Translations under genes and position numbers: made by a program | Notes under the pieces: generated by a model | Told to the model about the DNA's origin: nothing | Database searches by the model: none | The model's input: the letters and a program-made list of their open reading frames with translations, nothing else | Shown here: positions 16,993 through 25,621 of the stretch, piece by piece | How positions within the stretch are numbered: position 1 is the stretch's first letter | How the letters are laid out: every line of letters starts with the position of its first letter | NCBI RefSeq assembly: GCF_009711265.1 | Contig: NZ_WMII01000001.1 | Location: 248,001 to 312,000 of the forward strand | DNA: 64,000 nt | Source: Paracoccus shanxieyensis | Lineage (GTDB): Bacteria > Pseudomonadota > Alphaproteobacteria > Rhodobacterales > Rhodobacteraceae | Reading direction: 5' to 3'

Positions 16993-18084
16993 ATGACGGC
17001 TCAGCCCCGACGCAACTTCCTGAAACTGGCCCTTGCTGCGGGGATCGCCCCCGCACTGGGCCTGCCCCGCGCAGCTTATGCCACCGAAGCCCGAACCTTC
17101 GCGCCGCAGGTCAGCGACTGGCAGGATCACGGCATCGTGACACGGGTGAATATGCCCGGCGGCAAGCCCGCGCAGATCTGGTTGCCGGTGCCCGCGCTGG
17201 ACAATGACTGGCAGCGCAGCGTCTCGAACGACTTCACCGGCAATGCCACCAGCGCCCGGATCGTCACCGCCCCCGGCGGGGCTGCATGGCTTTATGCCCG
17301 GTTCGAGGGCAATGGCCCGGCCCAGCTGGAACTGACCAGCCGCGTCCAGACCCGCAACCGCGTCATCGACTGGCAGAACCCGACGAACCCCATCGAAGAT
17401 CCCGCTGTGCTGCAAGCCGCCCTGTCGCCTTCGGGCATGAAGCCGCTGGACGGCATCGTCGCACAGCACGCGGCAAAGATCACCGCGGGCGCCGCAAGCG
17501 ATGTGGACAAGGTGCGCGCGATCTATGCGTGGATCGTGGCGCATTGCTATCGCAACATGGATACCGCCGGTTGCGGTCCGGGCGATGCTGTGGCCACCCT
17601 GACCAGCGCCGGTCTGGGCGGCAAATGCGCTGATCTGAATGGGCTTTTCGTGGCGCTGGCCCGCGCCTCGGGTGTGCCTGCCCGCGACATCTATGGCGTG
17701 CGGGTCGCGCCTTCGGCCTTTGGCTTCAAGCAGCTTGGCGCCAACAGCGCCAGCCTGACCGGCGCGCAGCATTGCCGGTCGGAAGTGTGGCTGTCGGGCT
17801 TTGGCTGGGTGGCGATGGATCCTGCCGACGTGCTGAAGGTCATGCGCGCGGAAACCGACACATGGATCAAGGATCCCGCCGATCCGCTGGTGACGCAGGT
17901 CAATGCGGCGCTGTTTGGCAATTGGGAAGGCAACTGGGTCGGCTATAACACCGCCGAGGATCTGCGCCTGACCGATACCGACCAGCCCCTGCCCTTCCTG
18001 ATGTATCCGCAGGCCCAGATCGATGGCCAGCGCCGCGACGAGCTGGACGCCAAGGCCTTCGCCTACCAGATCAGCACGCTGTAA
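16993..18084 (+). CDS. Transglutaminase-like domain protein, Tat-exported
   Basis: The 363-residue protein starts with a twin-arginine-type leader (RRNFLKLALAAGIAPALGL), so export to the periplasm is likely. The core at about residues 165-285 is a transglutaminase/protease-like domain. Catalytic Cys is in GGKCADLNGLF, His in GAQHCRSEVW, and Asp in WVAMDPADV. This arrangement is shared by bacterial proteins thought to act on peptides or cell wall cross-links; the substrate is unknown. It lies between rlmN and gpmI, with room for its own promoter. Confidence 0.85.
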   Translation: MTAQPRRNFLKLALAAGIAPALGLPRAAYATEARTFAPQVSDWQDHGIVTRVNMPGGKPAQIWLPVPALDNDWQRSVSNDFTGNATSARIVTAPGGAAWLYARFEGNGPAQLELTSRVQTRNRVIDWQNPTNPIEDPAVLQAALSPSGMKPLDGIVAQHAAKITAGAASDVDKVRAIYAWIVAHCYRNMDTAGCGPGDAVATLTSAGLGGKCADLNGLFVALARASGVPARDIYGVRVAPSAFGFKQLGANSASLTGAQHCRSEVWLSGFGWVAMDPADVLKVMRAETDTWIKDPADPLVTQVNAALFGNWEGNWVGYNTAEDLRLTDTDQPLPFLMYPQAQIDGQRRDELDAKAFAYQISTL

Positions 18085-18199
18085 GCACAGGCGCCGCCGG
18101 GCGATCACGTTCGGCGGCGCGGCTGGGCTGGTCTCAGCCGATCCTTGCCCCCCGCCTCGCGCCGTCCTAGAAGCAATCCGATCCGGCAATGAGGCGCAA

Positions 18200-19723
18200 A
18201 TGACCCATCCCCGACCCGTCGTCCTGTGCATCCTTGATGGCTGGGGCATCTCGACCCGGCCCGAACAAAGTGCGCCGGATCAGGCGGCAACGCCGAATTT
18301 CGACCGCCTGATGCGCGATTGCCCGCATGGCACGCTGGTGACCTTCGGTCCCGATGTCGGCCTGCCGAAAGGCCAGATGGGCAATTCCGAGGTCGGCCAC
18401 ACCAATATCGGCGCCGGCCGCGTCGTGGCGATGGATCTGGGCCAGATCGATCTGGCGATCGAGGATCACAGCTTTTTCGACAATACCACGCTTGGCGACT
18501 TCATCCGCAAGATGCGGGCCAGCAAGGGCACGGCGCATCTGATGGGCGTGATTTCCGACGGCGGCGTGCATGGCCATATCCAGCACGTCATCGCCGCCGC
18601 CCGCGCGGTCGCCGAACAGGGCGTGCCGGTGGTGATCCACGCCATCACCGACGGGCGCGACGTGCCGCCGAAATCGGCGCAGGGCTTCATGACCGAACTG
18701 ATGGGCAACCTGCCCGCAGGCGCACGCATCGGCACGGTGATCGGGCGCTATTTCGCGATGGACCGCGACAACCGCTGGGACCGGGTCAGCCGCGCCTTTG
18801 CCGCGATGACGCGGGCCGAGGGGCTGGCCGCAGCCGCTGCCGATCAGGCCGTGGTGGACGCCTATGCGCGCGGGGAAACCGACGAATTCATCCAGCCCAC
18901 GGTGATCGGCGATTACGCGGGCGCGGTGGATGGCGACGGGTTTTTCTGCCTGAATTTCCGCGCCGACCGCGCGCGGGAAATCCTTGCGGCGCTGGGTCAG
19001 CCCGGTTTCGACGCATTCGACACCGGCCCGCGCCCGCATTGGGCGGCGCTGCTGGGCATGGTCGATTACTCGGCCCGGCATGATGAATACATGACCTCGG
19101 CCTATCCCAAGCGGCAGGTGCAGAACACGCTGGGCGCATGGGTCGCGGCCAAGGGCCTGCGCCAGTTCCGGCTGGCCGAGACCGAGAAATACCCCCATGT
19201 CACCTTCTTCCTGAACGGCGGCAAGGAAACCCCCGAGCCGGGCGAAGACCGCTTCATGCCGCAAAGCCCCAAGGTCGCGACCTATGACCTGCAGCCGGAA
19301 ATGGCCGCGCCCGAGGTCAGCGCCAAGCTGGTTCAGGCCATCGCCGAGGGCTATGATCTGATCGTGGTCAACTATGCCAATCCCGACATGGTGGGCCATA
19401 CCGGCAGCCTGACCGCCGCCGCGAGGGCCTGCGAGGCGGTGGACACGGGACTGGGCATGATGCTGGAGGCACTGGACGCCGCAGGCGGCGCCGCGGTCAT
19501 CATCGCCGATCACGGCAATTGCGAAACCATGGTCGATCCGCAGACGGGCGGCCCGCATACCGCGCATACGGTCAATCCCGTTCCGGTCATCGTCTATAAC
19601 GGCCCCGCAGGCGCGCGGGTCGAAAGCGGGCGGCTGGCCGATGTGGCGCCGACCGTGCTGGACCTGATGGGCCTTGACCTGCCGCCCGAAATGACCGGCC
19701 ATTCGCTGATCGGGCGCGCATGA
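18200..19723 (+). CDS. gpmI: 2,3-bisphosphoglycerate-independent phosphoglycerate mutase
   Basis: The 507-residue metalloenzyme interconverts 3- and 2-phosphoglycerate in glycolysis and gluconeogenesis. The catalytic serine is Ser63 in GQMGNSEVGHTN. Metal and substrate residues are visible in CILDGWG, FRADRARE, YANPDMVGHTG and IIADHGNCE. The start ATG was chosen at MTHPRPVVLCILDGWG, the family N-terminus. The stop overlaps the next start (ATGA), beginning a four-gene chain gpmI-envC-like-ctpA-rppH in which every junction is an ATGA overlap. Confidence 0.97.
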   Translation: MTHPRPVVLCILDGWGISTRPEQSAPDQAATPNFDRLMRDCPHGTLVTFGPDVGLPKGQMGNSEVGHTNIGAGRVVAMDLGQIDLAIEDHSFFDNTTLGDFIRKMRASKGTAHLMGVISDGGVHGHIQHVIAAARAVAEQGVPVVIHAITDGRDVPPKSAQGFMTELMGNLPAGARIGTVIGRYFAMDRDNRWDRVSRAFAAMTRAEGLAAAAADQAVVDAYARGETDEFIQPTVIGDYAGAVDGDGFFCLNFRADRAREILAALGQPGFDAFDTGPRPHWAALLGMVDYSARHDEYMTSAYPKRQVQNTLGAWVAAKGLRQFRLAETEKYPHVTFFLNGGKETPEPGEDRFMPQSPKVATYDLQPEMAAPEVSAKLVQAIAEGYDLIVVNYANPDMVGHTGSLTAAARACEAVDTGLGMMLEALDAAGGAAVIIADHGNCETMVDPQTGGPHTAHTVNPVPVIVYNGPAGARVESGRLADVAPTVLDLMGLDLPPEMTGHSLIGRA

Positions 19724-20946
19724 AACTGAAGCTGCTTCTTTCGACGGCACTGGCCGCCTGCCTGATGGCGGTCGCCCCCGCCAGTTCGGCCCAGCAGGCC
19801 GATGAGCCGCTGACGCAGGCCGCAGCCGAAGCCGCACAGGCCGCCGACATGCTGCGCGCGGCCACCGGCCAGCTGGATCAGGCGCTGACCAAGGACGATC
19901 AGGTGCGCTCGCTGACCGAAATGATCCGCGCCTATGAACAGGGCCTGTCGGCGCTGCGCGACGGTCTGCGCCGGGCGGGCATCCGCGAACAGGAAATCCG
20001 CGCCGAATTCGACGCCCGCCGCGACAAGCTGGGCCGGGTGCTGGGCGTGATGACCTCGATGCAGCGTTCGCCCGAAACCATGCTGCTGCTGCATCCCGCC
20101 GGACCCGAGGCATCGGCCCGCGCGGGCATGATCCTGTCCTCGGTCGCGCCGGGGCTGGAGGCCGAGGCCACCGAGATGCAAAAGCAGCTTGAGGAAATCC
20201 GCGCCGTCCGCACCATCCAGCTGAACGCCGCCAATACGCTGGCGCAGGGGCTGGGGCAGGTGCAAGAGGCGCGCCGCCTGCTGGCCTCGGCCACCGCCGA
20301 CCGGCAGGACATGCCGACGCGTTATGGCGAAGAACCCGAAGAACTGCGCCAGTTGCTGCAATCGGCCGACACGCTGGACAGCTTCGCCTCGGGGATTTCG
20401 GGGATGGAAACCGATGTCGGCGCGCCGATGGCCGATTTCGAAGGCGCGCAGGGCAGCCTGCCCCTGCCCGCGCTGGGGACCGTGCTGCGCCGCTATGACG
20501 AACCCGATGCGGCGGGCGTGCGCCGCCCCGGCTGGGTCATCGCGACCGGCCCCGCCGCGCTGGTGACGACGCCTTGGCCCGCGACGATCCGCTATCGCGG
20601 CCCGCTGCTGGATTACGGCAATGTCATGATCATCGAACCGGCACGCGGCTATCTGATGATCTTTGCCGGGCTGTCGCAGGTCTTTGGCGAAACCGGCGAC
20701 GTGCTGGCCGCCGGAGAGCCTTTGGGCCTGATGGGTGGCAACGAACCGCCTGCGCAAGAGTTCGGCGCGGAATTTGTCGCCGATGCCTCGACAGGATTGG
20801 GTGCCGAACAAAGCGAAACACTGTATGTTGAACTGCGCAGGGGCAAGGAAACTCTGGACCCGGCAGAGTGGTTCGTGATGAATCCCATCATGGGCGAAGA
20901 TAGCCAAGGCCAAAACGCAACCGGGCAGGACGGAACGACGGAATGA
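19720..20946 (+). CDS. EnvC-like murein hydrolase activator with degenerate LytM domain
   Basis: The 408-residue protein has a signal peptide (cleavage after SSA) and a long alanine/glutamine-rich coiled coil (about 28-190). The C-terminal LytM/M23 domain lies at about 245-395. The catalytic residues of M23 peptidases are missing: the usual LYAHLS reads IFAGLS and the usual HLHFE reads TLYVELR. As in E. coli EnvC, such a domain does not cut peptidoglycan but activates an amidase during septum splitting. It overlaps both gpmI and ctpA by ATGA, a conserved arrangement linking division, proteolysis and glycolysis genes in related bacteria. Confidence 0.88.
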   Translation: MKLKLLLSTALAACLMAVAPASSAQQADEPLTQAAAEAAQAADMLRAATGQLDQALTKDDQVRSLTEMIRAYEQGLSALRDGLRRAGIREQEIRAEFDARRDKLGRVLGVMTSMQRSPETMLLLHPAGPEASARAGMILSSVAPGLEAEATEMQKQLEEIRAVRTIQLNAANTLAQGLGQVQEARRLLASATADRQDMPTRYGEEPEELRQLLQSADTLDSFASGISGMETDVGAPMADFEGAQGSLPLPALGTVLRRYDEPDAAGVRRPGWVIATGPAALVTTPWPATIRYRGPLLDYGNVMIIEPARGYLMIFAGLSQVFGETGDVLAAGEPLGLMGGNEPPAQEFGAEFVADASTGLGAEQSETLYVELRRGKETLDPAEWFVMNPIMGEDSQGQNATGQDGTTE

Positions 20947-22358
20947 AACATTACCTTCTGGCCGGCGCGATCGGCACCCTTGCAGGCGCGGTTGTCGCCA
21001 CGCAATTCGCGGGGCCGCTGGTCGCGCAAGAGACCGGCAAGAATGCGTCGGTCTATGAACAACTGGATCTGTTCGGCAACGTCTTTGAGCGTGTGCGTTC
21101 GGATTATGTCGAACAGGTCGATGACAAGAAGCTGATCGAGGCGGCGATCAACGGCATGTTGACCTCGCTTGATCCGCATTCCTCGTTCCTGTCGGCGCGC
21201 GATTACGAAGACATGCAGACCCAGACCCGTGGCAGCTTCGGCGGTCTGGGCATCGAGGTCGGGCAGGAAGACGGGCTGGTCAAGGTCATCTCGCCCATCG
21301 ACGACACCCCGGCGGCAGAAGCGGGCGTGAAGCCCGGCGATTTCATCACCCATGTGAACGGCGAATCGCTGATGGGGCTGAACCTTGACGAGGCCGTGGA
21401 AAAGATGCGCGGGCCGGTCGGTTCGGAAATCAAGATCACCATCCTGCGTCAGGGCGAAAACGAGCCCTTCGACCTGACCATGACCCGCGACACCATCAAG
21501 CTGACCGTGGTCAAGACCCGCATCGAAGGCCACGCGGTCGTGCTGCGCGTGTCGACCTTCAACGACGAAACCATGTCGACGCTGAAGTCCGAACTGGAAA
21601 AAGGCATCAAGGACGCGGGCGGCATCGACAAGGTCAACGGTTTCGTTCTGGACCTGCGCAACAACCCCGGCGGCCTGCTCAATCAGGCCATCGAGGTCTC
21701 GGACGCCTTTCTCGACAAGGGCGAGATCGTCTCGACCCGCGGCCGCAAGCCCGAGGAATCGGAACGCTGGAACGCGCAGGCGGGCGATCTGGCGCAGGGC
21801 AAGCCCATGGTCGTGCTGATCAATGGCGGCTCGGCCTCGGCGTCGGAAATCGTCGGCGGCGCGCTGCAGGATCATCGCCGCGCCATCGTCGTGGGCACGA
21901 AATCCTTTGGCAAGGGTTCGGTCCAGACGGTGATGCCGGTCACCTCGGACAGCGCGATCCGGTTGACCACAGCGCGGTATTACACCCCCTCGGGACGCTC
22001 GATCCAGTCGCTGGGCATCCAGCCCGACATCATCGTGGAACAACCCGCCGCCAAACCCGCCGAGGATGAGGCGAACAAGCCCCGCACCGAATCCAGCTTC
22101 CTGAATTCCGAGGCCGATCTGCGCGGCGCGCTCAGCAACGATGCCGTGTCGGACGAGGAAAAGAAGCAGATCCAGGAAGAGGCCAAGCAGGTCGAAGCCA
22201 CCGCCAAGCTGCGCGATGAGGATTATCAGCTGGCCTATGCCGTCGATATCCTGAAGGGCCTGACGGCGGTCAATTTCCGTGCCGATGCCGTCCCCGAGGA
22301 TGCCAAGCCCGCCGTCACCGGCGAGGACGCGGCAAGTCAGGGCGCGCAGCAGCAATGA
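20943..22358 (+). CDS. ctpA: C-terminal processing peptidase (S41A), PDZ-containing
   Basis: The 471-residue protein has an N-terminal signal sequence or anchor (residues 1-28). A PDZ domain at about 90-170 contains GGLGIEVG. The S41 protease core has nucleophile Ser in [11 protein letters not shown] and general-base Lys in [10 protein letters not shown]. It degrades or trims periplasmic proteins and, with LytM-type partners, can regulate wall hydrolases; the upstream EnvC-like gene fits that theme. A Glu/Lys-rich extension follows the core. The start overlaps the previous stop by ATGA and the stop overlaps rppH likewise. Confidence 0.95.
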   Translation: MKHYLLAGAIGTLAGAVVATQFAGPLVAQETGKNASVYEQLDLFGNVFERVRSDYVEQVDDKKLIEAAINGMLTSLDPHSSFLSARDYEDMQTQTRGSFGGLGIEVGQEDGLVKVISPIDDTPAAEAGVKPGDFITHVNGESLMGLNLDEAVEKMRGPVGSEIKITILRQGENEPFDLTMTRDTIKLTVVKTRIEGHAVVLRVSTFNDETMSTLKSELEKGIKDAGGIDKVNGFVLDLRNNPGGLLNQAIEVSDAFLDKGEIVSTRGRKPEESERWNAQAGDLAQGKPMVVLINGGSASASEIVGGALQDHRRAIVVGTKSFGKGSVQTVMPVTSDSAIRLTTARYYTPSGRSIQSLGIQPDIIVEQPAAKPAEDEANKPRTESSFLNSEADLRGALSNDAVSDEEKKQIQEEAKQVEATAKLRDEDYQLAYAVDILKGLTAVNFRADAVPEDAKPAVTGEDAASQGAQQQ

Positions 22359-22858
22359 CCGAACAGTTGCTGGGCCCGTCGGGCCTGCCCTATCGCCCCT
22401 GCGCGGGTGTGGTGCTGATCAATCGCGACGGGCTCGTCTTTGCGGGCCGTCGCATCGACAATCAGGGCACGGCGGGCAACAGCGCATGGCAGATGCCACA
22501 AGGCGGGATCGACGCGGGCGAAACCCCGCGCGAAGCCGCCCTGCGCGAGCTGGTCGAGGAAACCGGCGTCACCCGCGAACAGGTCGAGGTCATCGCCGAA
22601 TCGCCCGACTGGGTGACCTATGACCTGCCGCCCGAATTGCTGGGCAAGGTCTGGAAAGGCCGCTTCGGCGGTCAGCAGCAGAAATGGCTGGCCATGCTGT
22701 TCATGGGTCAGGACAGCGATGTGCAGATCGCCACGGAACATCCCGAATTCAGCGAATGGCGCTGGATGCGGGCGCAGGATGTGACCGCCAGCATCGTGCC
22801 CTTCAAGCGCGGCGTCTATGAGCAGGTGTTCCGTGATTTCGCCGATCTGGTGGCCTGA
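22355..22858 (+). CDS. rppH: RNA pyrophosphohydrolase (Nudix)
   Basis: A 167-residue Nudix hydrolase that removes pyrophosphate from the 5' end of RNA and so starts mRNA decay. The Nudix box is visible as GGIDAGE followed by [13 protein letters not shown]. The RppH signature [11 protein letters not shown] is near the N-terminus, with WVTYDLP and [12 protein letters not shown] further on. It is the last gene of the gpmI chain, overlapping ctpA by ATGA. Its TGA abuts directly the stop of the convergent ridA gene, with no base between. Confidence 0.95.
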   Translation: MTEQLLGPSGLPYRPCAGVVLINRDGLVFAGRRIDNQGTAGNSAWQMPQGGIDAGETPREAALRELVEETGVTREQVEVIAESPDWVTYDLPPELLGKVWKGRFGGQQQKWLAMLFMGQDSDVQIATEHPEFSEWRWMRAQDVTASIVPFKRGVYEQVFRDFADLVA

Positions 22859-23251
22859 TCAGCCCGGCAGCCGGGCGATCACCTTGATTTCAAAATCGAA
22901 ACCCGCCAGCCAGTTCACCCCCACCGCCGTCCAGTTCGGATAGGGCGGTGCGGGGAATACCTTGTCCTTCACCGCCAGCACCGTCGCAAACTGGGTTTCG
23001 GGATCGGTGTGAAAGCTGGTGACATCGACGATATCTTCCAGCGAAGCGCCCGCCGCCTGCAGGACGGCGGTCAGATTGGCGAAAGCGCGTTCGACCTGCG
23101 CGCGGAATTCAGGCTCGGGGCTGCCGTCGTCCCGGCTGCCGACCTGCCCCGAGACGAACAGCAGATCGCCCGAGCGGGTGGCGGCGGAATAGCTGTTCTT
23201 GTCGTAAAGCGCCTGCCGGTTTGGCGGAAAGACGGGCTGTGGCTTTGTCAT
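22859..23251 (-). CDS. RidA family protein (YjgF/YER057c/UK114)
   Basis: The 130-residue protein has the RidA/Rid family fold, with LLFVSGQVG, a central DIVDVTSFHTD and the C-terminal FEIKVIAR. Canonical RidA deaminates reactive enamine/imine intermediates using an Arg in a conserved C-terminal motif (IEVEAVA context). Here the motif reads FEIKVIAR and the YPNWTAVGV segment precedes it, suggesting a Rid subfamily rather than true RidA. It is divergent from a TetR regulator, and three copies of one operator lie between them, so it is probably the regulated target. The start follows AGGAG. Confidence 0.85.
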   Translation of the reverse strand: MTKPQPVFPPNRQALYDKNSYSAATRSGDLLFVSGQVGSRDDGSPEPEFRAQVERAFANLTAVLQAAGASLEDIVDVTSFHTDPETQFATVLAVKDKVFPAPPYPNWTAVGVNWLAGFDFEIKVIARLPG

Positions 23252-23283
23252 CGTCAACTCCTGTCGCTTTGCTGCGCAATCAG

Positions 23284-23346
23284 ATACGCTGTGTATGTGA
23301 TTAACCCAGATACATGCCGTATGTCAATTCGCATACGCCATGTATG
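23284..23346. promoter_or_regulatory. Three tandem copies of an ATAC-N5-GTATG operator
   Basis: The 108-base gap between ridA and tetR contains ATACGCTGTGTATG (23284-23297), ATACATGCCGTATG (23310-23323) and ATACGCCATGTATG (23333-23346). All three fit the palindrome (C)ATAC-N5-GTAT(G). Their centres are 26 and 23 bases apart, i.e. about two helical turns, so several TetR dimers could bind the same DNA face. Their position covers both divergent promoters. Confidence 0.8.
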
Positions 23347-23359
23347 CGAAAGGATGCAC

Positions 23360-24016
23360 ATGGCCAGACGCCCCCGTGCCGAAACGATGCAGGAAAACCG
23401 CCAGCGGCTGATGGCGGCGGCGCGAAAGGCGTTTGCGGAAAAAGGCTATGCGGCAGCCTCGATGGATGAACTGACGGCGGATGTCGGGCTGACGCGCGGC
23501 GCGCTTTATCACAATTTCGGCGACAAGCGCGGGTTGATGGCGGCCGTCGTGCATCAGATCGACGCCGAAATGGCCGCCGAGGCCCGGCGCATCGCCGAAA
23601 GCACCGCGCCCGGCTGGCCCGCCCTTCTGGCCGAGGGCGAGGCCTATATCGCCATGGCGCTGCGCCCCGAGGTGCAGCGCATCGTGCTGCTGGACGGCCC
23701 TGCCGTGCTGGGCGATCCGTCGAAATGGCCCAGTCAGGACAGTTGCCTGCACGCGACCCGCGACGCCGTGGACGCGCTGATTGCCGATGGCACCTTGCTG
23801 GCGCTGGACCCCGAGGCGATGGCGCGGATGCTGACGGGCGCTGCGCTGAATGCGGCGCTGTGGGTTGCGGCCAGCGATCAGCCCGATCTTGTGCTGCCGC
23901 GCGCGGTGGTGGCCTTTCGGCAACTGGCGACGGGTTTTCTGGCAAAACCCGGCCCGGGTCTTGCCCCCACGCGCTCGGGTCCCCAGATCAGGGGTCTGAG
24001 GACGACCTCACCATGA
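23360..24016 (+). CDS. TetR/AcrR family transcriptional regulator
   Basis: A 218-residue regulator with an N-terminal helix-turn-helix (FAEKGYAAASMDELTADVG then LTRGALYHNFGDKRGL, the recognition region). The ligand-binding domain resembles the TetR_C group with LLDGPAVLG. It is divergent from the Rid-family gene and presumably represses that gene and itself through the three operators between them. The last ~20 residues (after about 195) are an atypical Pro/Gly/Arg-rich tail. The DNA encoding them overlaps the first hairpin of a guanidine-II riboswitch for the next gene. Confidence 0.9.
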   Translation: MARRPRAETMQENRQRLMAAARKAFAEKGYAAASMDELTADVGLTRGALYHNFGDKRGLMAAVVHQIDAEMAAEARRIAESTAPGWPALLAEGEAYIAMALRPEVQRIVLLDGPAVLGDPSKWPSQDSCLHATRDAVDALIADGTLLALDPEAMARMLTGAALNAALWVAASDQPDLVLPRAVVAFRQLATGFLAKPGPGLAPTRSGPQIRGLRTTSP

Positions 24017-24042
24017 TGGACATCGCGCGGGACGGCCCGATC
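23995..24042 (+). promoter_or_regulatory. Guanidine-II riboswitch (mini-ykkC) upstream of sugE
   Basis: Two small hairpins with ACGR loops define this class. P1 is TGAGG-ACGA-CCTCA at 23997-24010 and P2 is CGGG-ACGG-CCCG at 24028-24039, joined by 17 bases. An AAAGG ribosome site and the sugE ATG follow 20-25 bases later. In this class guanidinium binding stabilises loop-loop pairing and frees the ribosome site, turning on guanidinium export. P1 sits within the last codons and stop region of tetR, so either a promoter lies inside tetR or the switch works on a tetR-sugE readthrough transcript. Confidence 0.85.
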
Positions 24043-24061
24043 TGACCTGAAAGGTTTGGTC

Positions 24062-24382
24062 ATGGCTTGCTTCTATCTGCTTGTCGCGGGTCTTCTGGAA
24101 ATCCTGTGGGCCTTCTCGATGAAAAAGTCCGCAGGCTTCACGCAACTGACCCCCACCCTCATCACCCTTGTGGCGATGGTCGCAAGCTTCGGGCTGCTGT
24201 CCATGGCGATGAAGACCCTGCCGCTGGGCACGGCCTATACCATCTGGACCGGCATCGGCGCGGTCGGGGCGTTTGTCATCGGCATCACCGTGCTGGGCGA
24301 GGCGATCACCCCCCTGCGCGTCATCGCGGCGCTGCTGATCGTCGCGGGCATCGTCACGATGAAGCTGTCGGGCGGGCAGTAA
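24062..24382 (+). CDS. sugE: Guanidinium exporter (SMR family, Gdx/SugE)
   Basis: The 106-residue protein has four hydrophobic helices and the small multidrug resistance fold. The conserved membrane Glu is in LLEILWAFSMKKS and WTGIGAVGA lies in helix 3, both characteristic of SugE/Gdx. This subgroup exports guanidinium in exchange for protons as an antiparallel dimer. A guanidine-II riboswitch directly upstream independently confirms the substrate. The ATG at 24062 is used, since AAAGG lies 8 bases before it. Confidence 0.95.
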   Translation: MACFYLLVAGLLEILWAFSMKKSAGFTQLTPTLITLVAMVASFGLLSMAMKTLPLGTAYTIWTGIGAVGAFVIGITVLGEAITPLRVIAALLIVAGIVTMKLSGGQ

Positions 24383-24403
24383 GCGACCGGCAAACGGCGC
24401 TGG

Positions 24404-24871
24404 CTAAAGCGTTCTGGCCAGCGCCTCAAGCTGATCGGCGGCAGTGCCCCAACCCTGATGAAAGCCCATCGCCTCGTGCTGGGCCTTGGTTTCGGCGTTC
24501 CAATGCATCGCGCGCGCCACATAATCGGTGCGCCCGTCATCGGTATCCGACAGCACGATGCTGGCTGTCATGAAGGGTTTGCCGTTCGGACGCCAGCCGG
24601 GAACGAAGGCATCGGTAAAGATCAGCCGTTCGCCCGGCACGATGTCCAGAAACACGCCCAGATTCTCGAACCGCTCTCCGGCGGGACCGTTCATGACGGT
24701 AAAGAACTCACCGCCGGGCCGCAGGTCGATCCGCGCATCCGAGACATGCCACGGCTTGGGGCAGAACCATGTCCGGATCAGGGCGGGTTCGGTCCAGCAG
24801 CGCCAGATCACGGCGCGCGGCGCGTTCAGGACACGTTCCAGAACCAGATCGTTCGGCGTTTCATCGGTCAT
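24404..24871 (-). CDS. SRPBCC domain protein (AHSA1/START-like)
   Basis: The 155-residue protein matches the AHSA1-type SRPBCC family: ERVLNAPRAVIWRCWTEP near the N-terminus, WFCPKPW and PGGEFFTVM in the middle, and HEAMGFHQGWG near the C-terminus. These proteins form a helix-grip fold with a hydrophobic cavity; the ligand is unknown. The ATG behind GGAGG was chosen over a TTG two codons upstream. It converges on sugE; a 9-bp GC-rich inverted repeat (24396-24425) spans both gene ends. It lies 36 bases downstream of urtE on the same strand and could be read from the urt transcript. Confidence 0.88.
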   Translation of the reverse strand: MTDETPNDLVLERVLNAPRAVIWRCWTEPALIRTWFCPKPWHVSDARIDLRPGGEFFTVMNGPAGERFENLGVFLDIVPGERLIFTDAFVPGWRPNGKPFMTASIVLSDTDDGRTDYVARAMHWNAETKAQHEAMGFHQGWGTAADQLEALARTL

Positions 24872-24907
24872 CTGCAATCCTCCGCTAAGCCCGCGCAGGA
24901 TAGCACA

Positions 24908-25621
24908 TCAGGCCGCCGCACCCAGCCCCGCCAGACGCGCCTTCAGCACCTCGCGCGGGACCTCATCGCGGGTGCCCGACACCACCGCCTGCCCGCGTTC
25001 CAGCATCAGGAAACGGTCGCCAAGATCATAGGCGAAATCGAAGAACTGTTCGACCAGCACGATCGCCATATTGCCCTGTTCGCGCAGCCCGCGGATCACC
25101 CGGCCGATCTGCTGGATGATATTGGGCTGGATGCCCTCGGTCGGTTCGTCCAGCAGCAGGACCTTGGGGCGCATGATCAGCGCGCGGGCAATCGCAAGTT
25201 GCTGCTGCTGGCCACCCGACAGATCGCCGCCGCGCCGGTGGCTCATTTCGCCCAGCACGGGGAAGTGGTCAAAGATTTCCTCGGGGATGCGGCGTTCGCC
25301 CGCAGGCAGGACCGACAGCCCGGTTTCCAGATTTTCGCGCACCGTCAGCAGCGGAAAGATCATCCGCCCCTGCGGCACATAGCCCACACCCTTGGTCGCC
25401 AGCATCTGCGGCGTCACGCGGCCCAGTTCCTCACCGTCCAGAACCAGCGACCCGCCCGAGCGCGGATGGCTGCCCGACAGAACCTTCAGCAGGCTGGTCT
25501 TGCCGACGCCGTTATTGCCCATGACGCAGGTGACCTTGCCGGGTTCGGCGATCAGGTCGATGCCGTGCAGGATCTGGCTTTGCCCGTAATGCAGCGTTAT
25601 TCCCTTGGCTTCCAGCATCAT
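24908..25621 (-). CDS. urtE: Urea ABC transporter ATP-binding subunit UrtE
   Basis: The 237-residue ATPase is of the branched-chain amino acid (LivF-like) type. Walker A is GNNGVGKTS, the signature is LSGGQQQQLAIAR, and Walker B is VLLLDEPTEGIQPNI, where the EGIQPNII string is typical of UrtE. It powers high-affinity urea uptake with UrtD at the inner membrane. The start overlaps the urtD stop (ATGA); a second ATG follows immediately. It is the last urt gene. Confidence 0.96.
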   Translation of the reverse strand: MMLEAKGITLHYGQSQILHGIDLIAEPGKVTCVMGNNGVGKTSLLKVLSGSHPRSGGSLVLDGEELGRVTPQMLATKGVGYVPQGRMIFPLLTVRENLETGLSVLPAGERRIPEEIFDHFPVLGEMSHRRGGDLSGGQQQQLAIARALIMRPKVLLLDEPTEGIQPNIIQQIGRVIRGLREQGNMAIVLVEQFFDFAYDLGDRFLMLERGQAVVSGTRDEVPREVLKARLAGLGAAA

